Source of the DNA: Candidatus Thorarchaeota archaeon
Lineage (GTDB): Archaea; Asgardarchaeota; Thorarchaeia; Thorarchaeales; Thorarchaeaceae
NCBI GenBank assembly: GCA_029858305.1
Contig: JAOUFI010000004.1
Location: 23,862 to 87,861 of the forward strand
Reading direction: 5' to 3'
Length of the DNA stretch: 64,000 bases
The translations under genes and the position numbers were made by a program. This document shows positions 1 to 7,624 of the stretch, in pieces (positions within the stretch are counted from its first letter, which is position 1; each line of letters begins with the position of its first letter). Below the pieces are notes generated by a model. It saw only the letters and a list, made by a program, of their open reading frames with translations. It made no database searches and was not told the DNA's origin.

Positions 1-1
1 A

Positions 2-973
2 TTCAAGCTCTTGGTTGGAAGTGAGCTTGAGTTCTTTACTATCACAAGAAGTACTGATAATAATGTAAAACCATGCGATCATGGAGGATATTTCTCATCA
101 ATCCCACTCGACTCTTCACTTGAATTAAGACGGGAGATCATTCGAGCATTGAACGCAATAGGGATACCAACCACATCACATCATCACGAAGTTGCACAAG
201 GGCAGCAAGAGATAGGCTTGCGGTACTTGCCAGCAGAAACCGCCGCAGATAACATTATGATGGCACGACTCATCATCTCAGAAATCGCATATAGAAGAGG
301 TTTGATTGCCACGTTCATGCCCAAACCATTTGTCAATCAAAATGGATCGGGAATGCATTTGCATCAGAGTGTCTGGAGCGTGAACGAATCAAAGAACCTG
401 TTTGCTGGTGAGAGATGTGGAGAAATCTCCACCCTTGCGACTAATTACATTGGAGGACTTCTCGAGCATGCAACCACTCTTGCAGCAGTCTTGGCTCCGA
501 CTGTGAACTCGTATAAGAGATTGGTACCCGGGTTTGAAGCTCCAACAGCCATAGCATGGGGATATCGGAATCGGAGTACGATGATTCGTGTCCCTCATTT
601 CAATGGCTCCCATGATGCGGCGAGGATCGAACTTCGATGCCCTGATGCATCATCTTCACCACATCTTGGGATTGCTGCAATGCTTAGTGCAGGACTTGAC
701 GGAATTCAACGAAAGATTGAACCTCCCCTCCCATCAGATAGTAATCTGTATGAATCGAAGAAATCTATCAAGTGTTTACCAGTTTCATTACAAAGCGCGA
801 TATCATATTTAGAAAAAAGTAGGATGTTGAGGGACAGATTAGGTAACTCTACAATTGATTTCCTTGTTGCCAAACGAAGGCAAGAGTGGACAGATTATGT
901 TCAATCAACTGAAGATCCTGGGAGCTCTGAAATAACATCTTGGGAGATTGAGAAGTATCTGCTAGCCAACTAA
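2..973 (+). CDS. glnA: Glutamine synthetase, 5'-truncated by window edge
   Basis: ATP-dependent ligation of ammonia to glutamate, a cytosolic enzyme of nitrogen assimilation. The reading frame is open to the left edge and the visible protein begins inside the catalytic domain at FKLLVGSELEFF, where family members carry a metal-binding Glu. The track start (TTG at 11) is therefore probably internal. Further signatures are NQNGSGMHLHQS (ATP/metal), NSYKRLVPGFEAP (glutamate/ATP loop), RNRSTMIRVP and ARIELRCPDASSSPHLG. The last motif usually ends NPYL, so SSPHL is a mild deviation. The C-terminus (WEIEKYLLAN) looks complete. The missing part would be the N-terminal beta-grasp domain. The family assignment is certain. 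Whether it is a true GlnA or a GS-like gamma-glutamyl ligase cannot be decided without the N-terminus. Confidence 0.92.
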   Translation, partial: FKLLVGSELEFFTITRSTDNNVKPCDHGGYFSSIPLDSSLELRREIIRALNAIGIPTTSHHHEVAQGQQEIGLRYLPAETAADNIMMARLIISEIAYRRGLIATFMPKPFVNQNGSGMHLHQSVWSVNESKNLFAGERCGEISTLATNYIGGLLEHATTLAAVLAPTVNSYKRLVPGFEAPTAIAWGYRNRSTMIRVPHFNGSHDAARIELRCPDASSSPHLGIAAMLSAGLDGIQRKIEPPLPSDSNLYESKKSIKCLPVSLQSAISYLEKSRMLRDRLGNSTIDFLVAKRRQEWTDYVQSTEDPGSSEITSWEIEKYLLAN

Positions 974-1048
974 TAATAGGTAAAGAACTATCAGCCAAAA
1001 GACTTCTAACTCCCTTTCAGCATACCGCAGTCTGTGGAGGTTTGCCTT

Positions 1049-1471
1049 TTGGTAGCCTTTGAGAATAAAGAACAACTTATGGAAATCTTCAACAAATTCT
1101 GGATTGAAGCAAGAAAAGAAACTGAAGTGATGGACAAACTGGCAAAGTCGCAGGTTGTTGTCAGGTTTGATATAGAGGACCCTGAAGTACACATGACAAT
1201 CAACTTTAGAAACCCTGGTCCAAATGGTGAGATAGGAACTCTCACTTTTGATAGTGATGTGGAACCAGAGATAACAGTCTGGTCAAAATCCGAAACAACT
1301 AACAAGTTCTGGCAGAACAAATTGAGCACAACTGTTGCAATGGCTCGAGGTCAGGTCAAGTTGGAGGGATCCGTGTCAAAGGCACTTGGGCTCCTATCCA
1401 AAATCAAACCATTATACAACATCTATCCTGAAATCCTAAAAGAAATGGGATTAGAAAATATGATACTTTAG
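1049..1471 (+). CDS. SCP2 sterol-binding-domain-like protein
   Basis: About 140 residues, one small alpha/beta domain of the SCP2 (sterol carrier protein 2) type. The sheet-like DIEDPEVHMTINFRN stretch, the segment around PEITVWSKSETTNKFWQNK, and the MARGQVKLEGSVSKALGLL helix match the usual end of such domains. These proteins bind lipids or acyl groups in a hydrophobic tunnel and act in the cytosol; the ligand here is unknown. The track starts at GTG 1034. I prefer TTG 1049 because GGAGG at 1036-1040 lies 8 nt before it. It sits between glutamine synthetase and an MBL hydrolase, all on the plus strand with short gaps, so co-transcription is possible. Family assignment is moderate confidence. 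Confidence 0.7.
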   Translation: MVAFENKEQLMEIFNKFWIEARKETEVMDKLAKSQVVVRFDIEDPEVHMTINFRNPGPNGEIGTLTFDSDVEPEITVWSKSETTNKFWQNKLSTTVAMARGQVKLEGSVSKALGLLSKIKPLYNIYPEILKEMGLENMIL

Positions 1472-1496
1472 CTTATGTAAGCTGGTGGCGTTCAAC

Positions 1497-2459
1497 ATGG
1501 TCATTTGTCCACACAGAGTGGATAGTATTGAAATCATCACTCTAGTGGACAATGTCATCGAGATTTTAAGCAGCAAGTCACATGATAATTTTGTTCCCGT
1601 TCGTCAATGGGTAACAGCAAAGGACGCATCACCAAACTATCTCTTTGGTGGCCATGGATTCTCCACTCTGATTAGAACCAAACACCGAGAGAAAATATAC
1701 TCGGTTCTGTATGACACTGGGCCTTCAGGAGATATTCTCATCCACAATGTAGTGTCGCTAGGCTTGGATACCAGTTCAATTGGCACAATTGTGATTAGTC
1801 ATGGGCACTGGGATCACATGGGTGGACTTCTTTCAATTCTCGCTAGAATAGGACATCCTAAGACTCCTGTATATCTGCATCCGCGAATGCTTGTTAAACG
1901 TCGAATCGCTTCAAAAACACAACAGGGAGAACACATCAGAGAACTACCATATGTGTGCACTGCCAATGATATCACTGAAGCAGGTGGAAATCCTATTCTA
2001 ACCACAGAGCCAACTTTGATTGCAGGGAACACTATTCTAAGGTCAGGAGAAATACCAAGACTGACGGAGTACGAGAAAGGATTTCCGAATCACCAAGCAC
2101 TCATTGATAATGAATGGAGAAACGATTCAGAGATAATCGATGACAATTGTCTGATCTTGAGGACCAAGGAAGGATTGATCATAATAACTGGCTGTGCTCA
2201 CTCAGGAATAGTAAATTCCATCTACGAAGCAATTAGATTGACCGGAGTGAATAAAGTGCATGCTATAATTGGTGGTTTTCACCTTGGAGGAAAGCAAAAC
2301 ATTCCCCGCATCGAACACACAATTAGAGATTTGCAAGCTATCTCTCCATCCATGATTGTTCCATGCCATTGCACAAGTACTCCAGCTCAACACCTGATAG
2401 CTAGCGCTTTCTCAAGAGCATATGTAACAAGTAGCGTTGGAAATATGTACAAATTTTAG
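1497..2459 (+). CDS. Metallo-beta-lactamase-fold hydrolase (COG1237-like)
   Basis: Binuclear-metal hydrolase of the MBL fold. The signature SHGHWDHMGGL (HxHxDH) lies near residue 100, followed by further metal-ligand regions TGCAHSGI, IGGFHLGG and VPCHCTS. The arrangement, with an N-terminal GGHGFSTLI segment and a C-terminal PCHCT, resembles the COG1237 group. That group includes the archaeal enzyme assigned to dihydropterin ribofuranosyl-aminobenzene phosphate synthesis in methanopterin-type C1 carriers. Exact substrate is inference. The track start is GTG 1485, but ATG 1497 has GGTGG 8 nt upstream and is preferred. It follows the SCP2-like gene by about 25 nt. The minus-strand corrinoid gene converges on it. 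Confidence 0.82.
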   Translation: MVICPHRVDSIEIITLVDNVIEILSSKSHDNFVPVRQWVTAKDASPNYLFGGHGFSTLIRTKHREKIYSVLYDTGPSGDILIHNVVSLGLDTSSIGTIVISHGHWDHMGGLLSILARIGHPKTPVYLHPRMLVKRRIASKTQQGEHIRELPYVCTANDITEAGGNPILTTEPTLIAGNTILRSGEIPRLTEYEKGFPNHQALIDNEWRNDSEIIDDNCLILRTKEGLIIITGCAHSGIVNSIYEAIRLTGVNKVHAIIGGFHLGGKQNIPRIEHTIRDLQAISPSMIVPCHCTSTPAQHLIASAFSRAYVTSSVGNMYKF

Positions 2460-2484
2460 TATAAGGCAGACTTGTGCCAGTGTA

Positions 2485-3117
2485 CTACTCCTCAAGAAGA
2501 CTCCTGATTTTTCTTACACCTTCAATAGCATCTGCCCCATAGGCATCTGCACCGAGCTCCTTCGCGAGATTCTCACTAAGAGGTGCGCCTCCGACGATAA
2601 GCTTGATGCTATCACGGAGACCTGCTTCTTTCAGAGCCTGATTGACATTGGAGATCTCTCTCATTGTTGTTGTAAGCAAGGCACTTAGTGCTACAACTCT
2701 GGCTTTATGCTCTCTCACGGATTGAACAATTGTATCAGCGGAACAGTCGGTTCCCAAATCGATGACCTCGAACCCTCCAGACAGAAGCATCGTGATGAGA
2801 ATATTCTTGCCAATATCGTGTGTATCACCCTGCACCGTTGCAGTGATGATAGCACTCGACTCGCTCGCATCACCCACTTTCAGATATGGTTTGAGCACCT
2901 TGAAGGCTTCCTTCATGGTCTCACCAGCTAGAACAAGCTCAGGGAGGAAGTATTCGTTCTCTTCATACAATCTGCCAACTTCGTTCATGCCGCGCGTCAA
3001 TGCCTCCAAAATCTCTTGGGGCTCCGCCCCATTGCTGAGCTTTTCCTCAACTCGGTCAGCAATATCATCCACTTCTAGATTAATGAGCATCTGTGAGAGA
3101 TCTTCGTGGTGCATCAT
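2485..3117 (-). CDS. Corrinoid (B12-binding) methyltransferase carrier protein
   Basis: About 210 residues with the two-part architecture of methanogen-type corrinoid proteins. An N-terminal helical cap (B12-binding 2-like, residues about 1-85) is followed by a Rossmann-like cobalamin domain. The cobalt-ligating signature DTHDIGKN (DxHxxG) is present, with the downstream GFEVIDLG, SALLTT and IVGGAPL elements of the fold. Such proteins carry a methyl group on cobalt between a substrate methyltransferase and a second methyltransferase. No MtaB, MtbB, MttB-like or MtbA-like partner occurs in this window, so the methyl donor is unknown. The track start (TTG 3129) precedes two ATGs; ATG 3117 gives the natural MMHHEDL start. 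Convergent with the MBL gene. Confidence 0.88.
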   Translation of the reverse strand: MMHHEDLSQMLINLEVDDIADRVEEKLSNGAEPQEILEALTRGMNEVGRLYEENEYFLPELVLAGETMKEAFKVLKPYLKVGDASESSAIITATVQGDTHDIGKNILITMLLSGGFEVIDLGTDCSADTIVQSVREHKARVVALSALLTTTMREISNVNQALKEAGLRDSIKLIVGGAPLSENLAKELGADAYGADAIEGVRKIRSLLEE

Positions 3118-3327
3118 GTAAATCAACAATTAATTGAGAAAACAGGGTAATATCCTTTATTCAAGAGGAATGAAAAGAATTCAAGCTTCGTGTATGGAAT
3201 AGACGGAAATGACATTCCTAGGGCATCTAGGACAAACACACACAGAAGGTAAAGTATATTAGCACATTTTTTCCATCTCTAATTGTTAACCATAGTTATT
3301 CTTAATAATAGTTAATGGTGAATTACA

Positions 3328-3537
3328 ATGTCGCATGCAGTAAACAAGAACATGAGTATTGCTGAAGTCGTTATGAAATGGCCTGAGACTGCTGGAGCCT
3401 TTATGGAAGCAGGTCTTCATTGCTATGGTTGCGCTGCAGCAAGATTTGAAACAATTGAGCAGGGAGCTCTAGCCCACGGCATAGATCCAGATAAGCTGAT
3501 TGAAGCCATCAACGAGATTGTTGAAGAGAAGGCATAA
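3328..3537 (+). CDS. DUF1858 putative redox-disulfide protein
   Basis: A 69-residue stand-alone DUF1858 domain, also known as the hybrid-cluster-protein-associated redox disulfide domain. The pattern MSIAEVVMKWPETAGAFMEAG, then GLHCYGC with two Cys (CxxC), then a GIDPDKLIEAIN helix is typical. It is thought to act in redox or Fe-S/NO-related chemistry, but its precise role is not established. It is monocistronic here. The upstream spacer of about 200 nt is shared with the divergent corrinoid gene. A hairpin follows directly after the stop. Family assignment is strong, function weak. Confidence 0.85.
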   Translation: MSHAVNKNMSIAEVVMKWPETAGAFMEAGLHCYGCAAARFETIEQGALAHGIDPDKLIEAINEIVEEKA

Positions 3538-3540
3538 ACT

Positions 3541-3571
3541 GCTCACGAGTGAGCCCTCTAGGGAGAGGGCT
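3541..3571. terminator. Hairpin between convergent DUF1858 and panB genes
   Basis: AGCCCTCT (3552-3559) pairs perfectly with AGAGGGCT (3564-3571) across a 4-nt loop and is followed by ttatttctt on the plus strand. An alternative 6-bp hairpin, GCTCAC/GTGAGC at 3541-3554, overlaps it. The structure covers the panB stop codon and lies just after the DUF1858 stop, as expected for a shared terminator region. Confidence 0.5.
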
Positions 3572-4400
3572 TATTTCTTCCATAGAGTCTACCAGTTTCT
3601 TCTTCTGACATCTCAAAGCTGTGTTCAGCGTCGGGGAATGTACCATTTCTTATATCGTCGGCATATTCCTTGACTGCGTTTCTAATCACTTCTCTAACAT
3701 TGGCATATCGTTTTACAAATTTTGGTTTAAAATCCTCAAACAAGCCAAGCATGTCCCAGAGTACAAGAACCTGACCATCACAGTGAGGTCCAGCGCCTAT
3801 ACCGATTGTAGGGATCTTGACTGCTTCCGTGATCAATTTTGCTGTTTCAGTCGGAACCAACTCAATGACAAGTGAAAAGGCACCAGCATCTTCGAGACTC
3901 TTTGCTTGTTCAACAAGAACCTCCGCCATATCTGCAGTCCGACCTTGGACACGATACCCACCGACTTGGAAGATGGATTGTGGCGTAAGACCAATGTGTC
4001 CCATAACAGGAATTCCTGCATCCACAACCGAACGTACTATCTCAGTGACTCGTCCAGCACCCTCAATCTTCACAGCCTCAGCTCCGCCCTCTTGAAGCAT
4101 ACGGGCACAATTCTCCAAAGCCTGCTGCTCACTGACTTTATAGGACATGAATGGCATGTCACCAATGATTAGAGAGTTTGGATGGGCTCTAGCGACTGCT
4201 GCACAATGATGAATGACATCATTCAGTGTAACGGGAATTGTGCTCTCATACCCGAGTAGCGAGTTGCCAACAGAGTCGCCAACGAGTATCATGTCAATCC
4301 CACATTCACTAAGGATAGACGCGGTAGGAGCATCATAGGCAGTAAGCATAACTATCCTCTTACTCTTCTCCTTCATCAGTCGTATCTTATGAGTTGTCAT
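3558..4400 (-). CDS. panB: 3-methyl-2-oxobutanoate hydroxymethyltransferase
   Basis: Transfers a hydroxymethyl group from methylene-tetrahydropterin to 2-oxoisovalerate to give ketopantoate, the first step of pantothenate/CoA synthesis; cytosolic TIM barrel. Motifs: MLTAYDAPTASIL, DMILVGDSVGNSLLGY (metal-binding Asp), VIIGDMPFMSY-type strand, EGAGRV (Lys/Glu region), MGHIGLTPQS, GGYRVQGR, and TIGIGAGPHCDGQVLVLWDMLGL near the end. About 280 residues, normal for the family. The track start is TTG 4409; ATG 4400 is an equally good start and is preferred. A clear TATA box lies about 50 nt upstream. No panC or other CoA genes are adjacent. Confidence 0.95.
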   Translation of the reverse strand: MTTHKIRLMKEKSKRIVMLTAYDAPTASILSECGIDMILVGDSVGNSLLGYESTIPVTLNDVIHHCAAVARAHPNSLIIGDMPFMSYKVSEQQALENCARMLQEGGAEAVKIEGAGRVTEIVRSVVDAGIPVMGHIGLTPQSIFQVGGYRVQGRTADMAEVLVEQAKSLEDAGAFSLVIELVPTETAKLITEAVKIPTIGIGAGPHCDGQVLVLWDMLGLFEDFKPKFVKRYANVREVIRNAVKEYADDIRNGTFPDAEHSFEMSEEETGRLYGRNKPSP

Positions 4401-4443
4401 CCTTGTCAAGGGTCAGCCTCCGATAATGCTTGCTCACATTGGT

Positions 4444-4453
4444 TATTTATATA
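4444..4453 (-). promoter_or_regulatory. TATA box of panB
   Basis: On the minus strand this reads TATATAAATA, a near-perfect archaeal TATA element. It would place the transcript start at about 4420, giving a leader of roughly 10-20 nt before panB. Confidence 0.6.
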
Positions 4454-4496
4454 GTTCCTATACTAGACACATATTGTATATACATTATACATGGGA

Positions 4497-7424
4497 CTAC
4501 AAATCGACATCTCTGTTCCTGAAATACCGTTTATAGAGCTCCACACCAAGAATAGTAGGCAACGCAAATAATATGCATATTAGCCAATCATAGAGGGTGA
4601 GGGGTATGATGTAGAAATTAAGTCCAACTGTTGAGAGAATCTCATTTACCTGAGGGACATACATGAGTAGGAGATGGGCTAGATAGATGAGACCTAGGAA
4701 TATTGCGAAGATCCAGGTTCCCGGTTCACGTAGACTCTTATGGAGGGGTATGTTAATCCTACGGATTAGTAAGACTATTGTACTCTCAACAATCAAAATC
4801 ACTGAAAGAAGCATCGAAGTTGCCTTTAGGAGTGTCCAGATTGGATCTTCGGTGGAATAGATTGTTGTCCAGAAACCACTCACATTTTCAGGAGTCACTT
4901 CAACAATTCCTAGATAACCAGTAAAGGTCAGGAAGTACACGACAGATGCGCCAACTGCCATTAGGATGACATTCAATGCCATAATCTTGCCTAGATTCCT
5001 AGTGATGATCCCTTGACTATCCCTAGGCTTGTCTTCCATTGCTCGAGGTGACGTCCTATCAAAAACTAACGCAAGCCCGGGGAATGAGTGCGTGGTGACA
5101 ACAAGATAGATCTGTTGCCAATAGGTCAGAATTTCTAGGTTTGGTAGAATGAAGAGAGCTCCAAAAAAGATAACGCTCTCAAAGAGATTGATGGCTATGT
5201 AGAAATAGATCATCATTCGAATCTTGTTGAAGAGACCTCGACCCTGGTGAACGCCAGACACAATTGATGCAAAACTGTCGTCAGTAATGACGATGTCTGC
5301 AGCTTCCTTTGCAACATCAGTACCTGTGATGCCCATCGCAATTCCAGCATCGCTCATAGCTAGGGCAAGGGCGTCGTTCACACCATCTCCGGTCATCGCG
5401 ACAACTTTGTTCTGATCCTGATATCGTTCAACAATGATCTGCTTATGATCTGGATTAACCCGAGCAAAGACATTCGTTCGTGCAAAGTCTTCGTCACTGA
5501 TATCATTAATCTTGGAACCTTCCGCAACAAGTGAATTCTGTTGAAAGACTCCAAGGTCTATAGCTATGGTCTTTGCTGTTGCCGCAGCATCGCCAGTAAT
5601 CATGACGACATTGATCCCTGCGCTGTGACAGGCTTGGACAGCCTCCTTGACGCCTTCTCGTGGAGGATCGACTATGCATGCAAATCCAAGATAAGTAAGA
5701 CCACTTTCCGCAACATGGCGTGCTTTCTTGCCAGTCGGAATGGAATCCATCTGTTTGTATGCAAGAGAAATTACGCGGTATCCTTTGGCTGCAAAATCAT
5801 TCGTAAGATTAGTTACACGTTGGAGAAGACCGGGAGTCATTCTTGTCGGATTGTCCTTTCCATTCGCATAATCACATAGTGGTATGAGAACTTCTGTGGC
5901 ACCCTTCACAAATGTAATGAAGGAATCTCCATCTTGACATATCTTTGACATCCTCTTCAGTTCTGATTCGAATGGGAACTCCTCAACAATTTTGTATCGT
6001 TCCTTGACTGCGACTTCATCTATTCCACTCTTTCTGAAGAGTGTTAGCAAAGCTGCGTCAGTAGGATCTCCAAGCGGAACCCATATTGTTCCCTGATCGG
6101 GGAGGTCTTCGGTTATTATTTCTGCATCATTTGCAAGTCCACCGCAATTGATTAGACGGAAGAGGCCTTTCCACGCAAACACATCATTGATTGGCTCTTC
6201 CTCAATATTACCAATATTGGAGCTCGTGGCACCCTTTAGATGGCTGATACCACCTTGAGGATTATATCCATCACCCATGACAGAGAAGAGGTTCTCTGTG
6301 TCCCAGCAGTACTTGACAGTCATCTGGTTCTTAGTCATTGTACCAGTTTTATCACTGCATATGACACTTACTCGGCCAAGGCTCTCAACCGCTGAGAGGT
6401 CTCTAATGATAACACCTCTCTTGGCCATCGCCAGAACTCCCGTGAGAAGAACGATCGTAGTCAATAATGGGATGTTTATTGGCATGATTGTCATAGCACG
6501 TGTGATACCAGCTCCAATCCGTTCAGAGAGATATTGAATATTAAAATCAAAAGGATTCCCTCCCAGAATTGGGTAAAGGAATACTTGCCATAGAACTGAA
6601 ATTGCCATGAGTAAGATTGCTGCGATTCCCAGGTATTTTGCTAAACGATTGACCTTTCTCCTTAGGGGAATATCGCCAGTGTTTAGAGCTTCGAGCGTTC
6701 CTTGAATCTTGCCAATCTCTGTACGACCACCAGTAGCTGTCGTAACAATGGTTGCCATCCCTGTTGCAACATACGTTCCGAAATAGACCATGTTCAATCT
6801 ATCAGTAAGGGGAGAATCTTCACTGACGTGTGCATCCTCACTCTTCATAACAGGAACGCTTTCTCCAGTTAGTGATGCTTCATTTGTCATCAGATTGGAA
6901 GAATTAATTACTCGTGCATCAGCTGGAATCCTGTCGCCCTGCTCTAGCTTCACAATGTCGCCAAAGACAATATCCAATGGTGAGATATAGGATTCTCTCC
7001 CATCTCTAATAACTCGAGCTTCTCCCGCTGAGAGTTTCTCCAGAGCTTCTAATTTTTTCTGAGCACGGAATTGTTGAATCATTGCAACAATAGCATTGAC
7101 TGCAACAACAGCAAGCCATACACTCGCTCCACCTATAGTATTAAGCTCAGATGGAAAGAGGAATGCAATTGTGATCAGTGCAAAAGAGCTTATGATATAG
7201 ATAGTGATTAGCCAATTGAGAATGGGTGCGATGTACACCTGCCAAAATGCGCCTCTGTATCGAGGAATAGTATTTGGCCCAAACTCAGCAAGACGTTTCT
7301 TTGCTTCATCGACTGAAAGACCTCGGGTCGCATCAACGCCAATGAGATTGAGGACCTCCTCAAGAGGTTGCGAGTGATATTGCGCAGTTGTGCTGCTTTC
7401 TGTGATGGCATCGTCTAGTGACAA
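4497..7424 (-). CDS. P-type cation-transporting ATPase, atypical ion site
   Basis: A 975-residue membrane ATPase with the order of P2-type pumps. It has an N-terminal cation-ATPase domain (residues about 15-75), M1-M2, an actuator with LTGESVP (about 186), and M3-M4. Then come the phosphorylation motif CSDKTGTMT (Asp about 358), a nucleotide domain with VKGATE, MTGDGVNDALAL, and six C-terminal membrane segments. Energy transduction residues are intact. The ion site is not the textbook one: M4 reads MPINIPLL (about 314) instead of PEGLP, and M6 reads TTHSFPGLAL where SERCA has a TDGLPA-type motif. M5 keeps Asn and Glu (AINLFESV). Transported ion is therefore unknown. Start TTG 7424 is supported by GAGGT about 7 nt upstream. 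Monocistronic; the subtilase gene is divergent. Confidence 0.9.
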   Translation of the reverse strand: MSLDDAITESSTTAQYHSQPLEEVLNLIGVDATRGLSVDEAKKRLAEFGPNTIPRYRGAFWQVYIAPILNWLITIYIISSFALITIAFLFPSELNTIGGASVWLAVVAVNAIVAMIQQFRAQKKLEALEKLSAGEARVIRDGRESYISPLDIVFGDIVKLEQGDRIPADARVINSSNLMTNEASLTGESVPVMKSEDAHVSEDSPLTDRLNMVYFGTYVATGMATIVTTATGGRTEIGKIQGTLEALNTGDIPLRRKVNRLAKYLGIAAILLMAISVLWQVFLYPILGGNPFDFNIQYLSERIGAGITRAMTIMPINIPLLTTIVLLTGVLAMAKRGVIIRDLSAVESLGRVSVICSDKTGTMTKNQMTVKYCWDTENLFSVMGDGYNPQGGISHLKGATSSNIGNIEEEPINDVFAWKGLFRLINCGGLANDAEIITEDLPDQGTIWVPLGDPTDAALLTLFRKSGIDEVAVKERYKIVEEFPFESELKRMSKICQDGDSFITFVKGATEVLIPLCDYANGKDNPTRMTPGLLQRVTNLTNDFAAKGYRVISLAYKQMDSIPTGKKARHVAESGLTYLGFACIVDPPREGVKEAVQACHSAGINVVMITGDAAATAKTIAIDLGVFQQNSLVAEGSKINDISDEDFARTNVFARVNPDHKQIIVERYQDQNKVVAMTGDGVNDALALAMSDAGIAMGITGTDVAKEAADIVITDDSFASIVSGVHQGRGLFNKIRMMIYFYIAINLFESVIFFGALFILPNLEILTYWQQIYLVVTTHSFPGLALVFDRTSPRAMEDKPRDSQGIITRNLGKIMALNVILMAVGASVVYFLTFTGYLGIVEVTPENVSGFWTTIYSTEDPIWTLLKATSMLLSVILIVESTIVLLIRRINIPLHKSLREPGTWIFAIFLGLIYLAHLLLMYVPQVNEILSTVGLNFYIIPLTLYDWLICILFALPTILGVELYKRYFRNRDVDL

Positions 7425-7624
7425 AATCTATACCTCTCAAGGGTGCAGATGAGAAGCTGTTTGAGCAGATAAATGAAACTCGAATGAGCCCATCAGCCTA
7501 ATACTATTCCTGAATGAGAAGAGCAACCTTTTGAAGCTTTTCAGTTTTGTTCAATTACTACTACGTCGATAGGTTCATGTATATAGGATGTTAGGCAAGA
7601 ATATCGCACGCTATCTACTATTGA

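Noticed and set aside
3295-3327. Imperfect dyad around AACCATAGTTATT...AATAATAGTTAA before the DUF1858 gene
   Set aside because: Too many mismatches and too AT-rich to separate from chance.
4497-7424. Plus-strand ORFs of 60-112 codons within the ATPase gene
   Set aside because: Antisense shadows of a gene with strong motif support.
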